64,000 bases of DNA, taken from assembly GCA_032717465.1 (NCBI GenBank), contig CM064713.1:6495001-6559000 (forward strand). The letters are read 5' to 3'. Below are positions 10,519 to 20,843 of the stretch, piece by piece; within the stretch, counting starts at the first letter, position 1, and the number at the start of each line of letters is the position of its first letter. The DNA is from Coenobita brevimanus (Eukaryota; Arthropoda; Malacostraca; Decapoda; Coenobitidae). Both the position numbers and the translations under genes were made by a program. A model generated the notes under the pieces. The model was given only the letters and a program-made list of their open reading frames with translations, searched no databases and was not told the DNA's origin.

Positions 10519-13076
10519 AGAAAGGGAAAGGATACTCGAGTTTGGGAAGACAACGGACATGATTGTGTGCAACACATATTTTAGGAAAAGAGACAGTAGG
10601 TTAATTAAGTATGAGTCTGGAGGAAATAGCAGTCAGACAGATTATTTTCTGGTTAGGAGGGCTGATAGGAGGTTAGTTAGGGATGTTAAAGTTACAGGAA
10701 GTGATGAGTGTGTGCAGCAGCACAAACTATTGATTTGTGATATGGTGCTAAAAGAACGAGTGATGAAAAAGAGGTCTTATGTACCTAGGAGGAAAATATG
10801 GAAGCTGAAAAACAAGTAGTAAGGGATGCCTTCAATAGTGAGATGAGGAGAGTTATGGCTGAACAGGGAGCTCTAGACAGAGGTGTTAATGAACAGTACA
10901 GAGCCCTCAAGAACAATCTCTTGCGAGTTACTGATGTAACATTGGTTGGACAAGAGGACCACCAAGACATAAAGGAACTTGGTGATGGGACGAGGGTGTA
11001 GAAGCTGCAGTTAAGGAGAAAAGAAGGCTTTTCTGGGAATGGAAGAAGGGTGATAACAAGGAGGAATACTTGGCTGCCAAGTGTAGGGCTAGAAGAGAGG
11101 TATACAGGGCGAGGTCTGATTCACAGAGACTTTTACTTGATAACCTAAATCATGGGGAAAGGAAAAATATGATATTTAAAGTGGCAAATCAGATGAAGAG
11201 GGATAATAGGGATATTATAGGTGAGCAAAGTGTGAAGAATGATGACGGAAGGGCAGTAGTGAACAGTGAGGATATTAAAGATGCATGGAGAGAGCATTAT
11301 AGCCGGTTGTTGAATGAGGAGTTTGACTGGGACAGGGAAGGTTTCGAGCCGGTAGATCCAGTGTCTGGCCCTTGGCCTTTGATTGACACTGCTACTGTGA
11401 GTGAGGCAATAGGCAGGATGAGGGTGGGGAAGCCAGCAGGTGTGTATGGGTTGACCGCCGAAATGTTGAAGGCCTCAGGAGATATCGGTGTGAGGTTAGT
11501 CACTGACCTGTTAAATAGGATTATTTATGAGTGTGTTGTCCCAGATGATTGGCTGAAGAGTGTAACTGTAAATGTATATCAAGGGAAGGGTGATGCCCTG
11601 GGAAGAGGAAATTATAGAGGTATAAAGCTTCTAGATCAGATAATGATGGTAATGGAGAGAATTTTAGAAGGTATGATTAGAGAAAGAGTGAATACTGATG
11701 AGATGCAGTTTGGGTTTATGCCAGGTAGGGGGACCACTGATGCCATATTCAATGTATGACAGCTTCAGGAAAAATATATTGGTAGGAGAAGGGATCTGTA
11801 TTTTGTTTTTGTTGATTTGGAAAAGGCCTTTGACAGAGTCTCTAGAGAGGTCGTGAAGTGGGCAATGAGAAAGCTTGGCTTGGAGGAGTGGCTGGTTAGG
11901 GTGGTTATGGCTATGTAAGTGGGTGCTCGCACCCAGGTATTAGTGAATGGAGATTTGAGTGATGAGTTTTCCATGAATGTTGGTGTTCATCAGGGGTCAG
12001 TCTTGAGTCCCATGTTGTTTATCATGGTACTTGAAGCCCTCTCACGTGACTTCAGAAATGGACTCCCGTGGGAGATGTTGTATCCTGATGATTTGGTGTT
12101 GACTGCAGAGAATGAAAGGGAGGCGGAGGAAAGGTTTAGGAAGTGGAGAGATGGTATAGGGCACAAGGGCTTAAGGGTAAATGCAAGTAAAACAAAAGTG
12201 ATGATATCTAGGGTTGGTGGAGGTACTGTCAAAGACAAGGGAGAGTGGCCATGTGCAGTTTGCCACAAGGGCGTGGGAAGTAATTCCATCTTGTGCGGTG
12301 TTTGTGATAAATGGGTGCACAAGAGATGTAGTAGTATCAGAGGCAGACTGCGAGATAATGCTGATTTTATGTGTACGGCATGTAGGGGAGAGAAGGTGGA
12401 GATTGTCAGGCGTGAAAGGATTGAACTTGCTGGTGAGTCTCTTGAGTATGTGGAAGAGTTTTGTAATTTGGGAGACATGTTGTGTGCTGAAGGTGGGGCT
12501 GGAGCTAGCTCTGTGGCTAGGGTGATAAGTGGCTGGAAGAAGTACAGGGAGCTCTTGCCTCTTCTGACATTGAGAGGGCTCTCCCTACGTACTAAGGGGT
12601 CTTTGTATGCAGCATGTGCTAGGAGTGTAATGCTGTATGGTAGTGAGACCTGGGCAGTAAAGGAGGAGGATATTCACTGGCTCAGATGTACACAAATAAC
12701 AATGATTAGGTGGATGTGTAGTGCGTCCCTGCGTGCAAGGTATGGGGGGAAAGGGTTTACGATGGAAGAGTTGAGAGGTAGGATGGGACTAGAGTGTATT
12801 GGTGTTGTGATGAGGAAAGGTAGATTGAGATGGTTTGGACATGTGGAGAGGATGGGGGATGATAATTGGGTGAGGAAGGTGAGAAGTGTTAATATTGGGG
12901 GTGGGGTTACGAGGGGGAGACCGAGAAAGACATGGGACGAGGTCATTAAGTGTGACCTCAGGGTTAAGGGACTGAACAGGGAGGCTGCAATGGATCGTGC
13001 AGCGTGGAAAGCCGCCATTAGATGACCAAGACCGAAGCATGCAAGCATGTTGTAGCCTTTAAAAACGAAACGAAAC
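10519..13076 (+). mobile_element. LINE family D with embedded PHD finger, inserted in A2
   Basis: Plus-strand non-LTR element. 10559-10819 is the end of an endonuclease domain (QTDYFLVRR), 10798-11001 the linker, 11070-11759 the RT fingers (NYRGIKLLDQIMMV, QFGFMPGRGTTDAIF), then VFVDLEKAFDRVS and, from 11919, GVHQGSVLSP, a palm motif YPDD in place of YADD, a PHD-type zinc finger, and the C-terminal LRWFGHVERM and GRPRKTWDEV. In-frame stops lie near 11001, 11759 and 11917. The 3' end is an (AAACG)n tail at 13061-13076. A2 sequence is continuous across the insertion apart from a loss of about 5 bp. It looks RTE-related. Confidence 0.8.
12252..12383 (+). other. PHD-type zinc finger inside the LINE D polyprotein
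   Basis: Within the frame 11919-13025 the residues C112, C115, C126, C129, H134, C137, C152 and C155 form C-x2-C-x10-C-x2-C-x4-H-x2-C-x14-C-x2-C. This is the C4HC3 pattern of a PHD finger, with the W-x-H core (KWVHKRC). It lies between the RT thumb and the C-terminal RWFGHVERM region. PHD fingers read histone H3 tails, so a role in targeting chromatin is conceivable but is inference. All eight ligands survive although the RT palm is mutated. Confidence 0.8.
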
Positions 13077-14388
13077 GTTCTCTGGAAGAAGGGGAAGTGC
13101 CTCGGGAATGGAAGAGGGCCAATGTGGTACCAATTTAAAATCGAGGAAACAAGGAAGAACCCCTGAATTATAGACCAATGTCCCTGACCAGCGTAGTTGC
13201 AAAATTATGTGAGAGAATCCTGAAAGACAGATGGATAAAATATCTGGAGGAGACAAACATATTGGCTGAGAGCCAGTTTGGATTCAGAAGTGGAAGGTCA
13301 TGTGTTTCCAACTTGTTGAGCGTTTACTCAAGAGTGACTGACATGTTACAGGAGAGAGACAGCTGGATGCATTGTGTATATCTAGATCTGCAGAAAGCCT
13401 TTGACAAGGTACCCCACAAGCGAGTAATGTGGAAATTGGAACACATAGGAGGACTGAAGGGAAACGTCATGAAGTGGATGTGTGACTTCTTGAGAGACAG
13501 ACAAATGAGAACAGTAATAAAGGACAAGATGTCAAGATGGAGGGAAGTAACAAGTGGAGTCCCACAGGGCTCGGTGTTAGCATCAGTAATGATCCTGATT
13601 TATGTAAATGATGTGGTAGATGGAGTGAACAGTTGTGCAAGTCTGTTTGCTGATGTTTCAAATATCTTGAGGAGAGTAGAAGTTGAGGAAGACTGTAAAA
13701 TGCTGCAGGAAGACCTGAATAGGATCCAAGGTTGGAGCTAGATGTGGGAAATAAAATTTAATGCAAAAAAAAATGTAAGATATTGGAAATGGGTAAGATT
13801 ATCAAGAGGCCATCACTGAATTATATGATGGGTAATGAACCAATCAAAAAAGTTAGGGAAGAGAAAGATTTGGGAGTGCTGGTCCAGGATAGTCTGTCAC
13901 CGGGAAAACACATTAACTAGATAGTTAGAGAGACGAACAGTCTCTTGACTAACAATAAGATCGAGAGAATACAAAGAACAGCAACCAAGATGGTCCCTAG
14001 CCTGGCAGATCTGTCCTATGGAGAGAGGCTGGAAAAGCTGGACCTACCTACACTAAAAGAAAGGAGGGAAAGGGGAGACATGATTGCAGTGCTCAGGGCC
14101 ATGATGGGAATAGATAAAATTGAAAAAAATGATCTGTTTGTATGGGATGGGAGAGTAATACGAGGACATGGAATGAAACTGAAAAAGCCAAGTAGTTTGA
14201 AGGATACCAAGAAATATAGCTTTCCATATAGATGCATAGACCTGTGGAACAGCCTGGACAAAGAGATCATCCAGTCTAAAACCTTAAACAAGTTCAAAGC
14301 AAAATTTGACTTAACGAGAAAAAGAGATGGGACCCCACGAGCGTAGCTCATTTCCTGTATATCACAACTAGGTAAATACACACACAAA
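13077..14388 (+). pseudogene. LINE family A (copy A2) ORF2, right part
   Basis: Continuation of A2 after the D insertion. The frame 13178-13741 holds RT (FGFRSGRSCVSNLL, VYLDLQKAFDKVP, TSGVPQGSVLA) but the palm reads FADVS instead of FADDVK, so the catalytic pair is lost. The frame 13945-14346 gives the C-terminal region after an internal deletion near 13945. The 3' end is CTCATTTCCTGTATATCAC followed by GGTAAATACACACAC, the shared family A/C ending. Confidence 0.8.
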
Positions 14389-14615
14389 AGGCACAGTAGC
14401 AGACTCATGCTATGGCAAGTATGCAAACAAGATGATTAAGTTGATGTACTTAAATGTAGACTGAATGATGTCTAAACTATTACAGATGAAAGACACAGCC
14501 AAAGAAAAGGAACCACATATTAGTTGCCTAACTGAAGCACAATTAACCCCAACGGTATCAAATAATACCCTGAAGTTCGAGGAATACAATAAATGGAGAA
14601 GAGACAGAAATTTAA
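14389..14615 (+). pseudogene. LINE family C endonuclease fragment
   Basis: The sequence aligns with the start of ORF2 in copy C1 (38937-39150): KLLQMKDTAKEKEPHISCL followed by EAQLTP, where C1 has ETKLTP. The catalytic ETK is changed to EAQ here. The piece is truncated on both sides. The next 55 bp (14616-14670) match nothing I recognise. Confidence 0.65.
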
Positions 14616-14670
14616 CCACTAAAAGACAGGCATCACAATGTTTTGACACGCTCAGGATGGGCATAATCGG

Positions 14671-15915
14671 TGAGTGAACAAGGGGGATTTAGGAAGGGAA
14701 AAGGGTGTGTAGATCAGATATTTGTTCTAAGATGTTTAGTGGAGAAGTATCTAGAGAAGGGAAGGAAAGTGTATGCTGCCTTCATGGACTTGGAGAAAGC
14801 TTATGACAGAATAGATAGGCAAGGTATGTGGAAGGTATTAAGAATATATGGAGTGGAGGGGAAATTGTTGAGTGCTGTGAAGAGTATGTACGAGGGAGCT
14901 AGGGCTACGGTGCGAGTGGATGGTGAGCTGAGTGAGTTCTTTGATCTCAATGTGGGACTGAAACAGGGGTGTGTGATGTCTCCATGGCTGTTTAATATAT
15001 ATATGGATGGGGTTGTAAAGGAGGTGCAAGGTAGGGCAGCCGATGTGGGGGTGGCCCTAATGAATGAGGGTGAGATTTGGAAGCTTCCGGTGTTGCTGTT
15101 TGCTGATGATACGGTATTGTTGAGTGAAGATGAATGGGAGTTGCAAGGTTTGGTGAATGAATTTGGGACAGTGTGTAGGAGGAGGAAGCTGAAAGTTAAT
15201 GTAAACAAAAGTAAAGTTATGGTGTTTGAGAGGAATGAAGTCACAGAGTGTGCAGTGAGGTTGGATGGTGAGGATATGGAGATTGTGAGTGCATTCAAGT
15301 ACTTGGGTAGTGTGATGAGTAAGGATGGAACTTTGGGGGATGAAGTACGTGAAAGGGTACAGCAGGGAAGAAAGGTTGTTGGTACACTGAAAGCAGTGAT
15401 GAGAAATAGGGAGGTGAGTATGGAAGTTAAGAAGTCACTGCATGATGGTATTGTGATCCCTACCCTGACGTATGGAAGCGAGGCGTGGACCTTGCAAGAG
15501 GGGAACAAGTCAAGAGTGAGAGCAGTGGAAATGAGTTACTTGAGAGGAGCATGTGGAGTGACGTGGAGGGACAGGTTGACAAATGAAGAAGTGAAGGAAC
15601 GTTGTGGGGTAGATGTGGATGTGGTTGAAAAGATTAGGAGAAATACACTGAGGTGGTTTGGACATGTGGAGAGAATGGAGAATGAAAGACTGACTAAGAG
15701 GGTGTATGTAGGTGAGGTGGAGGGAGGGAGAGGGAGGGGTAGACCGAGGATGAGGTGGAGGGATGGAGTTGAGAGGTATATGAGGGAGGGGGGGGTGAGT
15801 TGGGGGGAGGGGAGTCAAATGGTGGGTGACAGAGTGACTTGGAGGCGATTTGTCTGCGGCCACCCTTTGCGGGATTAGGGCGTCGGGCTATAGATAGATA
15901 GATAGATAGATAGAG
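14671..15915 (+). pseudogene. LINE family B, 5'-truncated copy with (TAGA)n tail
   Basis: The open frame 14670-15878 (402 residues) runs from GGFRKGKGCVDQIF through AAFMDLEKAYDRID, GLKQGCVMSP, FADDTVLLSEDE and the C-terminal GRGRPRMRWRDG to the natural stop. It is intact over that span but lacks the endonuclease and RT N-terminus. Its wording differs consistently from the other copies (for example GMWKVLRIYGVEG), suggesting a separate subfamily. The tail (TAGA)n is at 15892-15915. Confidence 0.85.
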
Positions 15916-16085
15916 CTATGGTGGGGGACTTGTGGGGGGGGAGAGAGGTGTGGAGGGGGGGTTATAGGGTGGTGTGGGGATGATGTCTGGGTGCTTGAGG
16001 GATGTGAGGGGTAGGGGTGGGGGGGTAATGGGTGGGAGTGATAAGTTGGGAGTTGGGGTGGAAAAGGGTGGGTGTGGCAGTGGGG
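15916..16085. other. G-rich stretch, no gene seen
   Basis: About 170 bp with many runs of three to eight G on the plus strand, directly after a (TAGA)n tail. Several closely spaced G-runs could form G-quadruplexes. It ends where a B fragment begins. It may be an expanded tail or 3' flank; I see no coding potential. Confidence 0.4.
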
Positions 16086-16237
16086 TAGAGTAGAGGATGT
16101 TGGAGCAGCCCTAGTGAGAGCGGGCTGTGTTTGGAAACAACCTGTACTGTTGTCTGCAGATGATACTGTGATGTTAAGTGAAGACAATGGGGAGCTGCAT
16201 GGTGTGGTGAATGATTTTGGGAGAGTGTGTAAGAAAC
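16086..16237 (+). pseudogene. Host B copy, left piece (RT palm)
   Basis: This 150-bp piece encodes VGAALVRAGCVWKQPVLL followed by SADDTVMLSEDNGELHG, the B palm region with FADD changed to SADD. It ends with GTGTAAGAAAC at 16227-16237, repeated at 19427-19437, where the same copy continues. It is the host of the complete B insertion. Confidence 0.8.
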
Positions 16238-16420
16238 ACCCCCTGGGGGTAGAGGGGGTTATCAAGAATACTCCCCCAGTATCCCTGCTTGTCATAAAAG
16301 GCGACTAAAAGGGTTGGCGGAGGGTTAGTCCCCCTCCCCGGAAAACAACTAACTAAAAAAACAAACAATAAGCCTCGGACAAGGACTGGCCAAACGATGA
16401 CGAAAGGACCGGACAAAGGA
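16238..16420 (+). promoter_or_regulatory. Family B 5' UTR with predicted hairpins
   Basis: The first 180 bp of the complete B element recur at the 5' end of the minus-strand copy ending near 37415, so this is the element's leader. It contains CTGGGGG facing CCCCCAG (7 bp) and then a nested hairpin built from GTCG/CGAC around TAAAAGG inside CCCT/AGGG. RTE-type LINEs need an internal promoter in this region. Hairpins are paired by eye only. Confidence 0.6.
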
Positions 16421-19400
16421 CATGGTAATTGGAACTTGGAATGTAAGGGGAGCGAATGATGAGGTGAAAGAGAGAGAGAGATTGTCCAGGTGCTTGAGGG
16501 TGCGAAAGTGGATGTATGTGGAAAAACTGAAACAAAATGGAGAGGAGAAAGTGTGAGAGAATGGGGGTATGGATGGGGTATATGTGCAGGAGTAGGTGAG
16601 AATAAGAGGGCAAAGGAAGGAGTATGTATAGTTGTGAGTAAAAGATGGAAGAGGAGCATAAGACAGTATGGATCAGATGAGTCAAGGATTGTGTGGGTAA
16701 AGTTGAAAGTTGGAATACAAATGTGGGCGATTGTGTGTGTGTATGCACCAACGCACGATCGTGCTAGAAGAGTGAGAGAAGAGTTCTAGACAAATGTAGA
16801 AGAGTGCATGGAAAAGTTTGGAAGGAATGAGAGAGTGTTTTTGATTGCTGATATGAATGGTAAAGTTGGGAATGTGAAGGTGGATGGAATAGTTGGTGAG
16901 TGGGGTGTGCCTGCTGAGATAGATGAGAATGGGAGTGCGTTAGTGGACATTTGTGCTGGGAGGGGGTGGGTGATAGAAAATACCCTCTTCAGGCATAAAA
17001 TGATCCACAGGTATACATGGCGAGTGATGAGAAGGGTGGGTGGTGAACTGAATGAAAGGAAGGCAATGATCGATTATGTGTGTGTGGATGAAAGGATGCG
17101 AAGATGTGTAAAGGATGCAAGAGTGTATAGAGGATGGGGGAGTGGACTTTCTGACCACTACTTGGTGGTGGCCAGAATTAGAATGCAAGTAAGATGGAGG
17201 AATAGAAGAAGGGAAAGACGAGAGGAAGGAGTAGTTGCAAGGAGAGTGGAAAGGTTACACGAGGATGAGAAAAAGGCAGAGTATAAGAGAGAAGTGGAGG
17301 AATGATTGGGCAAATATGAATTGGAGCAGATGGGAGATGTGGAAGGTGTGTGTAAGATATTTACAGAAGAAATATGTGCAGCATGTGATGTGGTGTGTGG
17401 AAGGAAGAGAAGACGGAGGGGGGTGCAAGGAACAGTGTGGTGGACTGAAGAGGTGAAACAGGCTGTGGCACAAAAGAAGAAAGCATACAATGAATGGATG
17501 AGAAATAGGGCCGTGGAAGAAGTTGAGAGGCGGAAGAGAGAGTTATATGTAGAAAGAAAGAGAGAGGTGAAAAGATTAGTAAGAGAAAGTAAGAAGAGAG
17601 TGGATGAGAAATTTGGAAGGAATTTGAGTGTAAAGTGGAGGGACTGTAAGAAAATGTTCTGGAGAGAGGTGAAAAGAGTAAGACAGGGTGGAAGTGAAGT
17701 TAGCAGGGGAGTGAAAGATAAAAATGGTAGATTACTAGTGGAGAAGGGAGAAAAAGTGAGCAGATAGAGAGAACACTTTAAGGAATTGTTGAAAGTAGAG
17801 GATGGAAGTAATGCGAGTATAAGTGGCTGGGGAATGGCTGGGAGAAGGAGGGAGGTGAGAAGACAGGAGGAAATCAGTAGGATAGAAATTGTGGAAGCAA
17901 TGAAGAAAGTCAAAATGGGGAAAGCCCCAGGAATTAATGGCGTGTGTGGTGAAATGCTGAAGCATGGGGGAGAGATAGTAGTAGAATGGATGTGGAAGAT
18001 GTGCAGATTGGCCTGGGAGGAAGGTAGAGTCCCGGAGGATTGGAAGTCACGTATAATTATTCCTTTGTACAAAGGAAAAGGGGAAAAAGAAGTGTGTGGT
18101 AATCATAGGGGCATTTGTCTTCATAGTGTAATAGGAAAAGTGTATGGTAGGATACTTATAGACAGAGTTAGAGAAAGAACAGAGAAATTAGTTGGAGAAG
18201 AACAGGGAGGCTTTAGGAAGGGAAGAGGTTGTGTAGATCAGATATTCATTCTTAGATCTTTAACGGAAAAGTTTCTAGAGAAGGGAAAGAAGTTGTATGC
18301 GGCTTTCATGGATTTGAAGAAAGCATATGACAGGGTGGATAGACAAGGATTGTGGAAAGTGTTAAGAATATATGGAGTAGATGGGAAGTTGTTGAATGCT
18401 GTGAAGAGTATGTATGATGGTGCGAAGGCTGCAGTGCGTGTGGATGGTGAACTAAGTGAATTTTTCTCTTTGAAAGTAGGTTTGAAACAGGGATGTGTCA
18501 TGTCTCCATGGTTGTTCAATCTGTACATGCATGGGGTAATAAAAGAGGTACAAGGTAGGGTAGTGGATGTTGGAGTGGCCCTGGTGAGAGAGGATAGTGT
18601 TAGGAAACTCCCTGTATTGTTGTTTGCAGATGATACCGTGTTGTTGAGTGAAGACGAAGGGGAGCTGCAAGGCTTGGTGGATGAGTTTGTGAGAGTGTGT
18701 AAGAAACGGAATCTAAAGGTGAATGTAGGGAAAAGTAAAGTGATGGTCTTGGAGAGGTGAAGTTAGTGAATGTACAGCGAGGTTGGATGGTGAGGAATTG
18801 GAAAATGTGAGTACGTTTAAGTACTTGGGTAGTGTGATGAGTAAGGATGGAGGTTTGGAGGGTGAAGTGCTTGAAAGGGTACAGCAGGGAAGAAAGGTTG
18901 CTGGTTCTTTGAAAGCAGTGATAAGAAACAGGGAAGTGAGCATGGAAGTGAAAAAGTTACTACATGACAGTACTGTGATACCAACTCTAACGTACGGAGG
19001 TGAAGCTTGGACACTGTTGGAAGGACACAAGTCAAGAGTGAGAGCAGTGGAAATGAGTTATTTAAGAGGAGCCTGTGGAGTCACGTGGAGAGACAGGCTG
19101 ACGAATGAGGATATAAAGGAGTGTTGTGGTGTTGATGTGGATGTGATAGGAAGCGTTATGAGGAACACACTGAGGTGGTTTGGCCATGTGGAGAGGATGG
19201 AGGGTGAAAGACTGACGAAGAGAGTGTATGCGAGTGATGTGAAGGGGGGAAGAGGGAGGGGGAGGCCGAGGATGAGATGGAGGGATGGGGTGGAGAGGTA
19301 CATGAGAGAGGGGGGTGTGAGTTGGGAGCAGGGCAGTGAAATGGCGGGGGACAGGGCGACTTGGAGGCGATTTGTTTCTGGCCACCCCAAACGGGATTGA

Positions 19401-19426
19401 GGCGTCTGGCAATAGATAGATAGATA
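16238..19426 (+). mobile_element. Complete-length family B (RTE-like) LINE with 11-bp TSD
   Basis: Both ends are fixed by the duplicated target GTGTAAGAAAC (16227-16237 and 19427-19437), which occurs once in uninterrupted B copies. Length is 3189 bp, the usual size of RTE elements. Order: 5' UTR (16238-16420), endonuclease (GTWNVRGANDEV, TETKWRGES, YAPTHDRARR, SDHYLVV), RT (GFRKGRGCVDQIF, FADDTVLLSEDE), C-terminal GRGRPRMRWRDG, then a short 3' end GGCGTCTGGCAATAGATAG and (TAGA)n. A frameshift lies near 16470, stops near 16787, 17303 and 17766, and another frameshift near 18757, so it is inactive. Confidence 0.9.
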
Positions 19427-19437
19427 GTGTAAGAAAC

Positions 19438-20107
19438 GGAATCTAAAGGTCAATGTAGGGAAAAGTAAAGTTATGGTCTTCGAGAGAAGTGAAGCCAGTG
19501 AATATACAGTGAGGTTGATGAGGAGGAAATGGAAAATATGAGTGCGTTTAAGTACTTGGGTAGTATGAGTAAGGATGGAAGTTTGGAGGGTGAAGTGCTT
19601 GAAAGGGTGCTGGTTCCTTGAAAGCAGTGATAAGAAATAGGGAAGAGAACAGGGAAGTGAAAAAGCTACTACATGTAATGTATGGAAGTGAAGCTTGGAC
19701 CTTCTTGAAGGGAGAGAAGTCAAGAGTGAGAGCAATGGAAATGAGTTATTTGAGAGAAGCATGTGGAGTCACATGGAAAGACAGACTGACAAACGAGGAA
19801 GTGAAGGAGCATTGTGATGCAGATGTTAATGTGATAGGAACCAATAGGAGAAACACACTGAGGTGGTTTGGACGTGTGGAGAAGATGGAGAGCGAGACAC
19901 TGACGTGGAAAGCGTATCTGAGTGAGGTGGATGGGGGGGAGAAGGGAGGGCGAGGCCAAGAATGATATGGAGAGATGGAGTAGAGGTATATGAGAGGGGG
20001 TGTGTGAGCTGGGAGCAAGGCAATGAAATGATGGGGGACAGGGCAACATGGAGGCGATATGTTTGTGGCCACCCCTTACAGGATTAAGGCATCTGGCAAT
20101 AGAAAGA
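19438..20107 (+). pseudogene. Host B copy, right piece
   Basis: Continuation of the B copy begun at 16086. It runs from GGAATCTAAAGGTCAATG through the C-terminal region (19618-19965: VMYGSEAWTFLKG, TLRWFGRVEKM) to GGCATCTGGCAATAG and a degenerate tail. Several small deletions break the frame (near 19515, 19565, 19610 and 19660). Confidence 0.8.
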
Positions 20108-20537
20108 TAGATGGATCAGTTGGCTCAAGGATTATGTGGGTAAGACTGAAAGTTGGACTACAAATGTGAGCAATTATGTGTGCATGTGTGCCAATGAAAG
20201 ATCTTGCAAACAGAATGAAAGAAGAGTTCTGGACAAATGTGGAAGTGTGTTTAAAAAAGTTTGAAAGGAATGTGAGAGTGTTTTTGACTGGAGATTATGA
20301 ATATAAAAGTGGGGAATGTGAAGGTGGATGGAGTAGTTGGTGAGTGGGATGTGCCTCCAGAGGTGGATGAGAATGGCAGTGCTCTAGTGGACATTTGTGC
20401 CAGGAGGGGGTTGGCGATAGCCAATACCCTCTTCAGGCATAAAATGATCCAAAGGTGTATATGGCGAGTTATGAGACGGGTGGGTGGTGAACTGAATGAA
20501 TGGAATGCAATGACTGATTATGTGTGTGTGTGGATGA
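20108..20537 (+). pseudogene. LINE B endonuclease fragment, first part of a long interrupted copy
   Basis: Aligns to 16670-17085 of the complete B. 20297-20530 encodes KVGNVKVDGVVGEW, ENGSALVDICARRG and TWRVMRR-like IWRVMRRVGGELNE. The copy is 5' truncated and continues at 20844 after about 300 bp of foreign DNA. Confidence 0.8.
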
Positions 20538-20836
20538 CAGGACAAGGAGTATGTAAATGTCATATTCATTATGTGCATGCCGTTATATGCATACTCAATA
20601 TATATTAGCTTTAAGAACTGTATCTTCATTTGTAGTTTAGTAACCCCGAGCAAAAGGCGTCACTTCTTCAATCGTTTGCAACTTGTAAATAACCACAGAC
20701 TCAAGGCCAAGATGACAGGTGACCGAGTTTTACGGGAATGACTGGGATTGAACAGAATACAAGAATAAAATGGTAAGAAAGAATCCTGGTAGTTTCCCTG
20801 TAAAGCCCCTTTACTTGGCCCTCTGAGACAGTATAA
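20538..20836. other. 299-bp insertion of unknown type in LINE B
   Basis: Sequence with no match to the other elements here, flanked by TGGATGA (20531-20537 and 20837-20843). The flanking word may be fortuitous because B itself repeats GGATG in this place. A weak B-box-like GTTCAATCCC lies on the minus strand, but the A-box spacing is too long for a tRNA. No terminal inverted repeats seen. Confidence 0.4.
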
Positions 20837-20843
20837 TGGATGA

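Noticed and set aside
16238..16330. HDV-like ribozyme at the B 5' end
   Set aside because: Stems are present but the strand order P1-P2-P3-P1-P4-P2 cannot be built from them.
20531..20843. TGGATGA as a firm target-site duplication
   Set aside because: Uninterrupted B has GGATG twice in this interval, so the flanking match can arise without insertion-type duplication.
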